Origin: Ancistrus triradiatus
Lineage: Eukaryota; Chordata; Actinopteri; Siluriformes; Loricariidae
Assembly: GCA_025084515.1 (NCBI GenBank)
Contig: JAJAGP010000569.1
Coordinates: forward strand, 62,001 to 126,000
Length of the DNA: 64,000 bases
Direction of reading: 5' to 3'
The notes beneath the pieces were generated by a model, which was not told the DNA's origin, ran no database searches, and worked only from the letters and a program-made list of their open reading frames with translations. The number at the start of each line of letters is the position of its first letter. Position 1 is the first letter of the stretch. The translations under genes and the position numbers were made by a program. Positions 35,738 to 47,372 of the stretch are shown here, piece by piece.

Positions 35738-36404
35738 CTACACAGTGCGATCACCCACATCCAGGTTTCAATGCTGGGCTTCAACTACACATTCGCTCAC
35801 CTCTGCCTGCTGGACGACAGCAAGAACTGCATCGTGGATGACATCCTGCGAGTTCTTGAGGAGATGCGTGCAGCGAGAGCCTCCAACCGAACTGTACCCC
35901 CACTGCGCTACCCCATCACGAGACTCAAAGATGGTCGCGAGGCCTACATCGGGCACCAACTGGGTGGAGTGCAGACAGTGGGCAGCAGCCGAGAGGGTGT
36001 CCGTTCCGCCCGTGCCCTCCAGCTCACCTATTACCTCCAGGTAGCAAGCCCATTGAACGAGTTGGTGGCGGCACATTGGGAGCTTCAGTTCTGTCGTGAA
36101 ATGGAGAATTTTAGTACAGCACATCCTGAGCTGGGCCTCTACCCATTTACCTCTTCCTCGCTGCAGAGGGACTTCCAGAGGACAAGCCGTGTGTCCGAGC
36201 GCCCGTTACTCTTCAGCCTGGGGGCCTGTCTCTCGCTGGCAGTGCTCTGCTGCTCCATGAAGGACTGTGTGCGCACCAAGCCCTGGCTGGGCATCCTGGC
36301 GTTGGTGACCGTCAGCCTAGCCACACTCACCTCGGCCGGGATCTTTAATCTCACCGGGGGGAAATACAACTCCACGTACCTTGGGATTCCATTCATTATG
36401 CTGG
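35738..36404 (+). CDS. ptchd1: ptchd1 exon 2 (first extracellular domain, start of sterol-sensing domain)
   Basis: The 667-bp exon has acceptor CTACCAG at 35731-35737 and donor CTGG/GTAAGC at 36405. It covers residues 117-338 and the first base of codon 339, using an 888-codon model. G-F-N-Y-T-F-A-H begins the conserved extracellular domain, with L-K-D-G-R-E-A-Y-I-G-H-Q-L-G-G-V and Y-P-F-T-S-S-S-L-Q-R-D-F-Q-R-T-S-R-V-S-E-R. TM2 (~272-288, L-F-S-L-G-A-C-L-S-L-A-V-L-C-C) and TM3 (~299-317, starting at W-L-G-I-L) open the sterol-sensing domain. N-linked sequons include N-Y-T, N-R-T, N-F-S, N-L-T and N-S-T. The frame is open throughout and matches PTCHD1 orthologues. Confidence 0.96.
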
Positions 36405-38950
36405 GTAAGCCACCACTAAGCTTGCTTGCCAGTGCATAAGGTGTACCTAGTAAAGTGGGCAGTGAGTGCAAATGTGCTCTGCTTGTGAACTATCCAAATA
36501 GCCAACGGAAAGAATATCCTTCATAAGCTACCCGATAAACCGGGACATCACACAGCCAAATATGCTAACTCATGTAAGAATTATTTGTCAGTGGGCAATT
36601 TTTGTCTGTTGTCTGAAAATCACACGGTGTAAAGCTGGATTTAGACAGTCAAAGCCATACCCAATACTCCGACAATAGGACAGGATGTCTAATCAAAAAG
36701 TCCCTGGCTCCACATATTATTGAAAATAGAGGGTATTCTGCTGTACCTTTTGGATCAGGTTACGATTAGTGTGTATGTAAATGGAGATTTTATAATCAGA
36801 TTGAGTTTAGTGTGCTTGTATTAACTGTTGAGTTGGAATCTGCAGTCGCAATATTTTCTTTCGGATTGACAGAAATCTCTGAATATAAATGTGCCCAATG
36901 GAAATTGTGAAACTCGGCCAGATGGATGCTTCTGGCGACACAGACACAGACAAACAGAAGCCCTGGACGCCGAGATCTGACTGTGAGAGCCCACACACCC
37001 TGAAAGCCAGTAGTGATGAGTTTCTTCAGATTCTTCTTCACAGAATGCAACTCGGAATCAGACACGCAGATCAAGTGACAGACCTCATTTCACCAGAGGC
37101 AGGATACGAACCAGATGCTCCTAATACTGAGTCCCTGTTTTGTATTCGGCCTTTGGCGAGATGAGGCGTATCAGTTGGTGAGTTGCATTCTGTGTCTCAG
37201 TGTTAGGTCCCAGCTTCCAGGGTGTGTGATCCCAGCAGGGAGTCTGGGTCCTGTTCCGGTATTGTCTGTCTTTGTTTGAGTTGTACCTCTCTGTTTGTGC
37301 TTGGTAGGGGGAGCTTGGTCTTTGGTACAGCAAGTGGTCCAAGTGCGTACACACGTGTCGTAAGGCATTATGCAGTTAGGTTATTGCATTATTGAAATGA
37401 AGGGGAGAAAGAAAACACAACTGATTGTCATTGTCATGTCATTTTACTGGCTAATACTCTTGTCCTTTTGAAAATGGAACATGTTAGGAAAGATGCTTGG
37501 AAGAAGAGTTATAGGTCAGTGGAAAAGAAAAAAGTCAGCTTAACATTGTCATCCTTCAACCTTTTTGATATTCTGTGTGCAAGCAGGTTAAATCGCTGAC
37601 AGTAGAAGCAAAGTGGGAAGTCATTACTCCTGTTGACTGATCATCACCACTTTTGGCTGTGCTTGTGTAAAGTCATTAAAAATGAATACCTAAAGATGAA
37701 AGAACTGACATAGGCTTGCATCGGTCTCTCTGAGGGATCTGCTGTCTTTGTACGTTTTGTCATAGGTATTGAAAATCAAAACCAAACGGCTGCATCAAAC
37801 TACTTGATTCATTTAAACTAATCCTGCGCAAAACCAAACACTCGATCGGCATGGGCTGATAGGTCGCCTTCATTTCTGTCTCATTTTCTCACTCCTTCTG
37901 TTACTTTCTATCGCTCACAAACGTGGTAATTACTGCCTTGTGTAAGGGGGGTTCCGTTGACTAGAGGGTGCAAATAACAGACTTTAGCAAGATGGAAGGA
38001 GAGAAATGGCTGATAAGAGAGAAAGGATGCGAGTCGATCAGCTGTGAGTGAGTGCACTCAGGAGTAACGTCATGCCGAATGGTTCGAGCAATTACATATA
38101 ATAGTACATAGAGATGCTGGTATTTAGCCCTTGGCAGGGAACAAAAACTGAGCTGCTAATTCAGTAGATAGCCTTATCTTTAGAGGTGAGTAGACCAAAA
38201 ATGCTAGGCAGTAATTTGTGGGCTTAGAACATAACCAGTGGAGAAACTACCCAAACAACTTGTATGCAGGATCCAGTAATTAAAAACAAAAATTACTTAA
38301 AAATGCTAATTCATTGACATATATTACGTACGTATTACGTACAATATATTACGAGCTCCAGCAGCATCTTCAGAGGCACTCTGTTCCGTCTAAAAGGCCT
38401 AGAACTACATTTCCCAGAAGCCATGGCGCAGTCATGTGATGGTAACACATTTAGCGGTAACAGACTGTATTTAGTTTTAATGTGTTAAAACTAGCTGACT
38501 ATTTAAACTGGCCAGTCTAAGCACAGTTTCTTTATATGAGAGGCTGCCGGTAAACTGTACAATTGTGTGTGTTTGTGTGTGTCTGTTAAAGAAAAAATTG
38601 AAAAGGAAGAAACAATTGAGAAAGACAACCGAGAACAATGTAGAATGTGTAAAGAACTAGACTAGATAAGCAGGAAGTGCCTCTGAAAGCAGAGAGAGAA
38701 GTTGAAGAGTATGGAAATGGATCAGTTTAAAGTTGTAGAAAAGCAGGAAACATAAAACCTTTATTTGAGTTTGGAGGATCCAAAATGATCCCAGCCTAGA
38801 ATTTCGATTTCCTAGTTGTTGACAGACACCATTTTGGAGTTAGTTGTTTAATTTTCCCACCTTTTTCATAGCACTTCCATATGGCTGTGCTCACTTCTGC
38901 TGCCTGTTGTGTCCCCAAGTGGCATCTGGGTTATCCTGGAAACCACAAAA

Positions 38951-39140
38951 CATTTACATTATTTAGCAGACGCCCTTATCCAGAGCGACTTACAATTGAT
39001 ACAGTCTTACAATCCAAGCAATTGTGGGTTATGGGTCTTGCTCAAGGACCCAACAGTGGCAGCTTGGCGGAGGTGGGATTTGAACCCTGGACCTTGTGGT
39101 CCATAGTCCAGTACCTTAACCACTAGGCCACCACAGTCCA
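38951..39140 (-). repeat. SINE family 1, near-complete copy
   Basis: CATTTACATTATTTAGCAGA tail side, TTATCCAGAGCGACTTACAA body, GGGATTTGAACCC B box and CCACTAGGCCACCACAGTCC head. It is close in sequence to the nested copy at 18555-18760. Confidence 0.85.
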
Positions 39141-39692
39141 CAAAACCTAGACTCAAACCCCAACAAGATGGGCTAAAACATACTACATGCCCAAATAGTT
39201 TGTCACTGGTAAAACCTGGATGAATTTGGCATTACACAGTGCCAGCACTAAAAGTAAAAGTACATTCAGTACTTCAGTTAAAACTTGGATTACATTTACA
39301 TGAGAGAGTAGGGTAATTCTAGCTTTTTATAGGTACAGCTCTTAGGTTTTATTTCTTCCCAGATTTCTCCACTGAGAGATGTACAAGCCAAATTACCTTC
39401 TGTGTCCTGATAATGATTCAGCAATACTGAATCCTGAAAATCTCTCTTGTGTTAGAAAAGTTTTTTTTTTGTTTTTTTTTACCAACGTTACACATCTTGT
39501 TTAGCCCATATCCCTCATACAAAATAAATCATGAAAAGACAAATGAGAGCTTAGTTTCTGTCATTTAAATTATTCTCTTACCTCTCTAATCCAGAAGGGT
39601 ATTCCTATGAAAAAGGAAATGAGTGCAGGCAATCTCACGGGCTGATTAATGGAGCAGTTATAATGACAGGAATGGGTATGGAACCTTAGTAT

Positions 39693-40345
39693 ACACAGAT
39701 CAGGCATAATATTAAAACCACCTGCCTAATCATTCAGGACTTCCTTTACCCTGGTTTTAATATTGTGTGGGATTTGTTTTTTAAAAGTGGAGTTACAAAA
39801 CACGCAATGCCCTGACAGTTCTCATCATATTTGGTTTTAAAGAAACACTGATAGTCAACCAAAAAGGTTAAGCTGTTCTAATAATACAGATGTAGTGTCT
39901 TTTCATAATTTTTTATAAATATATTTGGACCAGCCTTGTGCTAATCACGTGAATGTTACGTAGATGCCATATGATCCAAATTTGGATTAAAATGTTTTCT
40001 AGTTGAAAATTGATTGTATTTAAGTCTTTTTTTGACATTGAGCCCTAAATCCAACCACAAAAAGACGTCATAACAACGATGTGTGCTCACTGGGGAGACA
40101 CCACTGACGATGAGAGGCACTAGTGCTACTCTGTGTTGATTTTATTGCTGGCCAGATGGAAGAGTTTATTAAAGGCATAAAGAATTATTACAGAAGTCAC
40201 CCTGACAATCCAGTTCTGCTTATATGTTGCACGTTTATCAGGTGTCCAATAGGTGCGTATTATAAATACGTAATTGCTGACTGTAGCCCATTTGTTCCTT
40301 TGCGTCATTTGTCGGACGTCTTCTGCTTCATCCTTCAATAAGTCA
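39693..40345. repeat. Family D repeat remnants
   Basis: A terminal-type piece, ACACAGATCAGGCATAATAT, lies at 39693-39712, followed by ACCACCTGCCTAAT. A second decayed block at about 40278-40345 (GACTGTAGCCCATTTGTTCC to CTTCATCCTTCAATAA) fits another part of family D. Whether the two are one insertion is uncertain. Confidence 0.35.
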
Positions 40346-41493
40346 TTTTTGACAGTAGTGACTAAGCAGTAAATTCCAGGATTTGCTTCAACAGTAGTGA
40401 GTATACTGTATATGTTTGTTTGTATTAAATCCATTATACATCATTCTTATAAACAGACCCACCCTTGTATTTTTGACCATTGTGTTGCTGTGGCAGTGTC
40501 TAGTCTGACAAATATGAGTCACTCTACAATACACAGGGCAGCAAAGGTCTGGAAATAAGACCGGTCGATCATTATTACCATCCAGCCATTCCCTGTAAGC
40601 CTTGTTCTTGAGTTTATATTGGTCATTGCAGTGGAAATAATTACACAGGACATAGTTACCCCATTACAGGCTTCTGCCAGCTCCATGTACCTTATCTTCC
40701 TGCTCCAATAGCTTCTTGTTTGTAAAGGATAATTCCATTATGAAGACAACTGTGTTCAAATGGATTCATACAATAATACTTCAACATCCATAAAGTGATC
40801 GAGTGATACTAAAGAGTCATAATTACTGGAATTAATATTCTATTTATGGAAAAGAAGCATTGGTTATGTACTATCTGATGTGCTGGGAGACACAAGTGTG
40901 CTGCTAAATAGGCATGTAATGAGTTTTGGGATGTTTGTGGTGTGCAGAGGTTCATCTGTCTTCAGTACTGTTATTTAAACAGCAGATTGATGTGTTATTG
41001 AGTGCTGGGGTAAATTATAGCGGGCTTTTTAGAGCACATCAAACATGTCAGAGAGAGAAATAAGAATATGCCTGAAAGAGGAAGGAGAGATTTATTTTGC
41101 ATTCATTTGCAGTCAGTCAATAACAGAATGCCAGTGGCTCAATGAAGAATGGAGTTCAGTCACAGGTAAATACCAATCCTCAGCCTCTCAGTCTCATTTC
41201 CCCAAGGATATTATAGTTAAAGCAGTTTTGAATAAATTAGTCTTTACCTTCTTATTGTCCTTGTTCTTATTGTCGAAACAATTTACTGAAGACATTACAA
41301 ACTTCTTGAATAAATTCCTTCTTCATAAAACATTGCCATAGCATGTTATATGGGGAATGCATTTTTTGACCTTCTCACATACCAAACACTAAACACTTTG
41401 GGACAAAAAATACTAAAACGTTTTTCAGAGATAAAATAAAAAGCATGTTTAAATGATTTCTGTATTAGTTGGTTAGGTGGTTTGGGGTCTACA

Positions 41494-41660
41494 ACAACAT
41501 TCATTCATTATTCATTTGTTTTTCACCCCAAAAATATCCTTGGTCAGTGTTTGCAGAAAAGCGGTGCCTAACCGGCGAGAGAGAGCGCAAGGCAGTAACA
41601 ACCCAAGACCGGTCGCCAATCCATCGTAGGGCACACACACTCATACACACACTCGTATGC
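41494..41660 (-). repeat. SINE family 2, 3' part
   Basis: The CATTCATTATTCATTTG tail, then TTGGTCAGTGTTTGCAGAAA and GGTCGCCAATCCATCGTAGG followed by GCACACACACTC, correspond to the 3' end of family 2 on the reverse strand. Confidence 0.5.
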
Positions 41661-41820
41661 TAAGAGCACTTTAGAAATTTACGTAACATGAATGTGTTTG
41701 GAACGAGACCCATGCCTCCCCCATTTGGATTCAGAGCTGGTGAATTGAAGAAACAATAGAAGTACACTGAATTCATGATCATGTTCATGGACTCAGTCTG
41801 AGATGATTTGTGCTTTCTTA

Positions 41821-43133
41821 CAGTGGGGCAAAAAATGTATTTAGTCAGCCACTGATTGTGCAAGTTCTCCTACTTAGAAAGATGAGAGAGGTCTGTAATT
41901 TTCATCATAGCTACACTTCAACTAAGAGAGACAAAATGAGAAAAAAATCCAGGAAATCACATTGTAGGATTTTTAAAGAATTTAATTGTAAATTATGGTG
42001 GAAAATAAGTATTTTGTCAATAACAAAAGTTCAACTCAGTACTTTGTATCATAACCTTTGTCGGCAATGACAGGGGTCAAACGTTTCCTGTAAGTCTTCA
42101 CCAGGTTTGCACAAACTGTAGCTGGTATTTTGGCCCATTCCTCCATGCAGATCTCCTCTAGAGCAGTGATGTTTTGGGGCTGTCGCTGGGCAACGCTGGG
42201 CTTCCCTTAACACGGATTAGTCGTCTTGTCCCCTTTGCAGAAAAACAGCCCCAAAGCATGATGTTTCCACTCCCATGCTTCACAGTAGTTATGGTGTTCT
42301 TGGGATGCAACCAAAAACTTCTATTTTGGGGTTTCATCTGACCCCATGATATTCTCCCAGTCCTCTTCTGGATCATCGATATACTCTCTGGCAAACTTCA
42401 GACGAACCTAGACATGTACTGGCTTAAGCAGGGGGACACGCCTGGCACTGCAGAGAGTAGTGTGTTACTGATGGTAGCCTTTGTTACTTTGGTTCCAGCT
42501 CTCTGCAGGTCATTTATCAGGTCCCTCCGTGTAGTTCTGGGATGTTTGCTCACCGTTCTCATGATCATTTTGACCCACGGGATGAGATCTTGCGTGGAGC
42601 CCCAGATCAAGGGAAATTATCTATGGTCTTGTATGTCTTCCATTTTCTTACATTTGCTCCCACACTTGACGTATTCACACCAACCTGCTTGCCTATTGTA
42701 GATTCACTTTTCCCAGGATGCTGCAGGTCTACAATTTTCTTTCCTGGTGTCCTTCGACAGCTCATTGGTCTTGGCCATGGTTGAGTTTGGAGTCTGACTG
42801 TTTGAGGCTGTGGGCAGGTGTCTTTTATACAGATAATGAGGTCAAACAGGTGCCATTAATACAGGTAACGAGTGGAGTTTCTTAAAGAAGAAGTTACAGG
42901 TCTGTGAGAGCCAGAAATCTTGCTTGTTTGTGGGTGACCAAATACTTATTTTCCACCATGATTTAAAATTAAATTCTTTAAAAATTCTACAGTGACATTT
43001 CCTGGATTTTTTTTCTCATTTTGTCTCTGATAGTTGAAGTGTACCTATGATGAAAATTACAGACCTCTCTCATCTTTCTAAGTAAGAGAACTTGCACAAT
43101 CAGTGGCTGACTAAATACTTTTTTGCCCCACTG
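41821..43133 (-). mobile_element. Tc1-like element, family A, copy 4 (internally deleted, both ends intact)
   Basis: The copy is 1313 bp, flanked by TA at 41819-41820 and 43134-43135, with ITRs CAGTGGGGCAAAAAATGTAT and TTTTTTGCCCCACTG. Minus-strand transposase debris spans about 42055-42777. A deletion near 42180-42205 removes the stretch with the second Asp and the D-L-N-P...E motif. A shorter deletion near 42300 removes the segment before the first Asp motif. It is a deletion derivative that can have moved only in trans. Confidence 0.93.
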
Positions 43134-43849
43134 TATGTGGTGCATTATGATAAAACAATAGATTGCTAAACTGTGATTGTAAAGTGAATGAAATGATCAG
43201 TAACAAGATTCAGGTAGGCTGTGCCATTAACACTTGATTGGAAGTAAGGAGACAAGTATTTGCCAAACAAACACCACCCCATGATTCAAACACTCAAGGC
43301 AGATTGGGTAATTGGAGTAATGGGTCTTCTGATGTTGTAACCCATCTACCTGATTCAACTGATATCAGCGCATTGAGCATTCGAAGAGGCTTTAGTAATC
43401 ACCACTGTTGGGTTGGGCAAGTTACTGTAGCGTGCCTGTTGATTTGAACAAGTTTGGCACTATTTTTCTCACCTCCATAATCAGCAAGGTGGTTCTGCCC
43501 ACATCGGTGCATGTTCGATTTTCACAACATACTGAGTCAATTTTAGATTTGAATTGGAAATCCTAGGCCATCTGTCTTCCCCCAAGAACCATGCCAAGTC
43601 ATTTGGATCACATTTGGATTCCTTTGATGTTTCCTGTGACCCATGTCTACATGATTTTGCTGCATTTTGCTGCTGCAACATGATTGGATAGTAGCACAAG
43701 TGACACCAGTAATAGATGCTCTGTATAGCTCCCAGTGCCCAATAGTAATCAAGCCAACTCTTTCCAACCAAGTTGTGATAGTTGCATATTAGTTTTGTAT
43801 CCTAGTACCATTTCTGATACCAACCGAAAGGCTTAATAGCACTGCAGGT

Positions 43850-44275
43850 AGCCCCCATGTTTATGATTTTTCAACTTTACGATGGGAATTCAATAGAAGT
43901 TCAATTTTTCCCTGGGCAAGCGATATGTAGTACGATATTCTCTCTTACTCCCCTGTGTTAACTCAGGAAATCAGGAGTGCGTGACACGGAGTGACGTGGC
44001 AGGAATGATGAGCGCTGGAAATAGTGAGGAAAAGTTGTGATTGTGACAGTAACCATTTTTGTTTTTCACTGTCAACACATTATTCAATAAATGACATGAG
44101 ATATTCAACACTTTATTATACAACAGGCTTTGTGTTAATGATTTTGCCCAATTGTAATTTAGTGTTTTAAGGATGTTTATATCAAGGCTAGACTATGATA
44201 TATACAGTATATACTGTATTAAATGCCTCCATTTATGATGCATTCAAATTATGATTTTTTGGAATGACTTGTTTA
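43850..44275. mobile_element. Tigger-like (pogo group) non-autonomous element
   Basis: ATGATTTTTCAACTTTACGA at about 43862, CTGGGCAAGCGATATGTAGTACGATA at 43912-43937 (in two adjoining blocks), TGACATGAGATATTCAACAC and GATTTTGCCCAATTGTAATT form, in order, the skeleton of a Tigger1-type element known from other vertebrates. The 18-bp palindrome ATACAGTATATACTGTAT lies inside it at about 44201-44218. No transposase is visible. Confidence 0.6.
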
Positions 44276-45084
44276 GAGCTGTGCCTTCCAGCTTGTGTAT
44301 AAGGGAGCAGCTGTGATGGTCCTACACCCAGTGTGTACCAGGCTAGGCTTTAGACCAGTAGATATTTTATGTACAGAGTAAATTGAATTTAAAAGTATAT
44401 AGTACAAAAATAGCATTTTAACCTGCTGTGTACTTCTCTCTTATCGGCTTTCTTCTGCTGAATCATCCTTGCTCACCATTGTTCATTTTCATCTGCCTTC
44501 TCTGTGTGTCATTTATCACTGTTAACCATTTTGCCGTGGCGCATTAAGATGGTATGTCCGTGGCAGTGCCGTGAGGCCAGCCACTTCGTTGCTTGGTACA
44601 GGACACTGTCTCAGGTAAGATAGAGGCGGATGTGAGGGAACCCTCCCGTCATGACCGATGAACTCACTGGTGCCTGGCAAACCCTGGAGGTGAAAGCCAT
44701 CTGCTCCTGTTGTTCACAATGCTTGAGAAAGACGACAAAGGAAAAAAAAAGAGAAGAGCAGTCGAGGGATTGGAGAAGAAAACTGCATTGTCTAAAAGGA
44801 TGGAACATCACCCAGATCTGTATCTGTATTCATCATCTCTGAGATTTTTCGAGAGATGTGCCATTACTCTGGAAGCCTGTGAATTAGGCTGACCCAGTTA
44901 CTTCAGCATCTCAGACTTCTCCAGAGTCCCAGTGCAACAACGTGAAGCTCTTACTCAGCCCATCATCTACAAGCCTTTCTTCTAACATTAGATCAATTTT
45001 GCATGAGTGACTGACCTGAGGGATCTAAAAACCTGCTTATCTGTTTGCAAGATTCTCTTTCTATTTGTATGTCTATAATAATTA

Positions 45085-46373
45085 CAGTGGCGCTTGAAAA
45101 TTTGTGAACCCTTTAGAATTTTCTAGATTTCTGCATAAATATGACCTAAAACATCATCAGATTTTCACACAAGTCCTAAAAGTAGATAAAGAGAACCCAG
45201 TTAAACAAATGAGGCAAATATATTGTGGTCATTTATTTATTGAGGAAAATTATCCAGTATTACTATTAATGAGTTGTAAAAAGTGTGTGAACCCCTTGCT
45301 TTCAGTATCTGGTGTGGACCAACCTGTGCAGCAAATAACTAAATATTAAACGTTTCCCTGTAACGTTGATCAGTCCTTCACACCAGCTTGGAGGAATTCT
45401 AGCCCATTCCTTCATACAAAAACAGCTTCAGCTCTGGGATGTTGGTGGGTTTCCTCACATTAACTGCTCGCTTTCAGGTCCACCTTGGTACACAGATGGG
45501 ATACGGTTCTTAGCTGGAATGCAGGGTTTCCTTTCACCAAACTAAACACGCTTCTTTTTAAACCAAAAAGTTTTTCTTTGTGGTCTCGTACGTACACAAA
45601 ACCCCCACCCATGCTTCCAATAGCCTCTGGGCTGTCCACGTGATCTTAGCAAACTGCAGATGAGCGCAATGTACTTTTTGGAGAGCAGTGGCTTTCTCCT
45701 TGCAACCCTGTCATGCACACCATTGTTGTTCAGTGTTCTTCTGATGGTGGACTTAATAACATTAACATGACATGTGCGAGAAGCCTTCAGTTGCTTAGAA
45801 GCTACCCTGGGGTCCATTGTGACCTCGCCAACTTTTACATGCCTTGCTCTTGGAGTGATCTTTGTTGATCGACCACTCCTGGGGAGCATAACAATGGTCT
45901 TGAATTTCCTCCATTTGTACTGTGGATTGGTGGAGGTTTTGTAACCTTTTCCAGCCTTTTGAGCATCATCAACTTGAGGTCCTCAGAAATCTTCTTTGTT
46001 CGTGCCATGGTAAACTTCCACAAGCGTGTTGTGAAGAGCAGACTTTGATAGATCCTTGTTCTTTAAATAAAATAGGGTACCTACTCACACCCGATTGTCA
46101 TCCCATTTATTGGAAACACCTGATTCTAATTTCACCTTCAAATTAACTGCTAATCCTAGAGGTTCAAATGCTTTTGCCACTCACTAATATGTAATATTGG
46201 ATAATTTTCCTCAATAAATAAATGACCAAGTGTGATATTTTTGTCTCATTTGTTTAACTGTGTTTTCTTTATCTACTTTTAGGACTTGTGTGAAAATCGG
46301 ATGATGTTTTAGGTCATATTTATGCAGAAATCTAGAAAATCCTAAAGGGTTCACAAACTTTCAAGCACCACTG
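45085..46373 (-). mobile_element. Tc1-like element, family B, copy 2 (internally deleted, both ITRs intact)
   Basis: The copy is 1289 bp, flanked by TA at 45083-45084 and 46374-46375, with ends CAGTGGCGCTTGAAAATTTG and TTTCAAGCACCACTG. The transposase starts at 46006-46008 on the minus strand (M-A-R-T-K-K-I-S-E-D-L) and is frameshifted after about 30 residues. DNA-binding motifs continue in another frame (45542-45889, with R-S-G-R-S-T-K-I-T and R-R-T-L-N-N-N-G-V-H). The catalytic centre is deleted at about 45535. Confidence 0.93.
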
Positions 46374-46927
46374 TAACTGTACTGCGAAAAAAAAATGTGA
46401 ATGTGTGCACAGTGAATGCATACCACCAATTGGCAGAAAAAAAACAGACGTACTTTTCCCATTAAAAAATAGGCAAAAAAAAATATTACAGAAGGGTGGC
46501 ATTTTTACGAGATATTATGTTTTTAGGAGCTGTAACTCATTAAATCTACATATACCAATATTATCATTACACCACAGGATATAACTCTAAAAAATTGTAC
46601 AACTGTAAAAAAAAATTGTCATTTTTATGGCACCTGGTGTTACTATGAGCAACCATCTGCTAATCATGATGTCTCAGGGTGAAATGCTTGGCTTGGTAGG
46701 GACAGTTAGATTGTCAGATAACCTTCACTGTAGCATATGCTCATATCTGTGTTATAGCTACCCGGTAATATAGCATTTCCACTTACTCATGTAAATTCAT
46801 TTAAATCTACAACATCTGGCAACTGTCCATACTGAGTTTAAAAAGATCTGTAGCAGATATAGGTATGCTATTCTTTTAATATCATGTCTCCAAGTTCAGC
46901 GGGCAGATTTAAATTTTTGCAGAGTGA

Positions 46928-47050
46928 ATGTAACTGTTACAGCAACTGAGGGTTAAGGACCATGCTCAAAAGCCTAACAATTTCAGCTTGACAGAATCCT
47001 GACCTTGACAGTCATCCAGTACCTTAACTGCTGTGCCACAAACCGTCCCC
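46928..47050 (-). repeat. SINE family 1, decayed copy
   Basis: GAGGGTTAAGGACCATGCTC, AATTTCAGCTTGACAGAATC and AGTACCTTAACTGCTGTGCC follow the family order; the body and tail are lost. Confidence 0.5.
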
Positions 47051-47372
47051 AGTTCTCTAGAAAATGGTCTAAATATTTTTACAAATTGCAGGTTGTGTAC
47101 TGCAGGCAATTGTTAATGAGAGTACATGAGTACTAGTGAGTAACAAAAAGCAGTGTCTCTCTTTAAGACAATTTTTAAGAATGCACTTCAACAACAAAGG
47201 CAGTTAATTATCAAGCAAGTTTGTGCTGCATGAGGGGGTAATGCAAACCTTTGGAAGGAGGCTTTTTGGATGTGGTACAGGATGAAAGGTGACACTTTCT
47301 GAACTATGAATATCAAAAAATTTGAAATTGTTACTTCATAGAAAAACAGGAATCAGACGTTATTCACAAGTA

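Noticed and set aside
35559..36044. 161-codon open frame overlapping ptchd1 exon 2
   Set aside because: It is an out-of-frame shadow of the conserved exon, which is read in the frame of 35738-36404.
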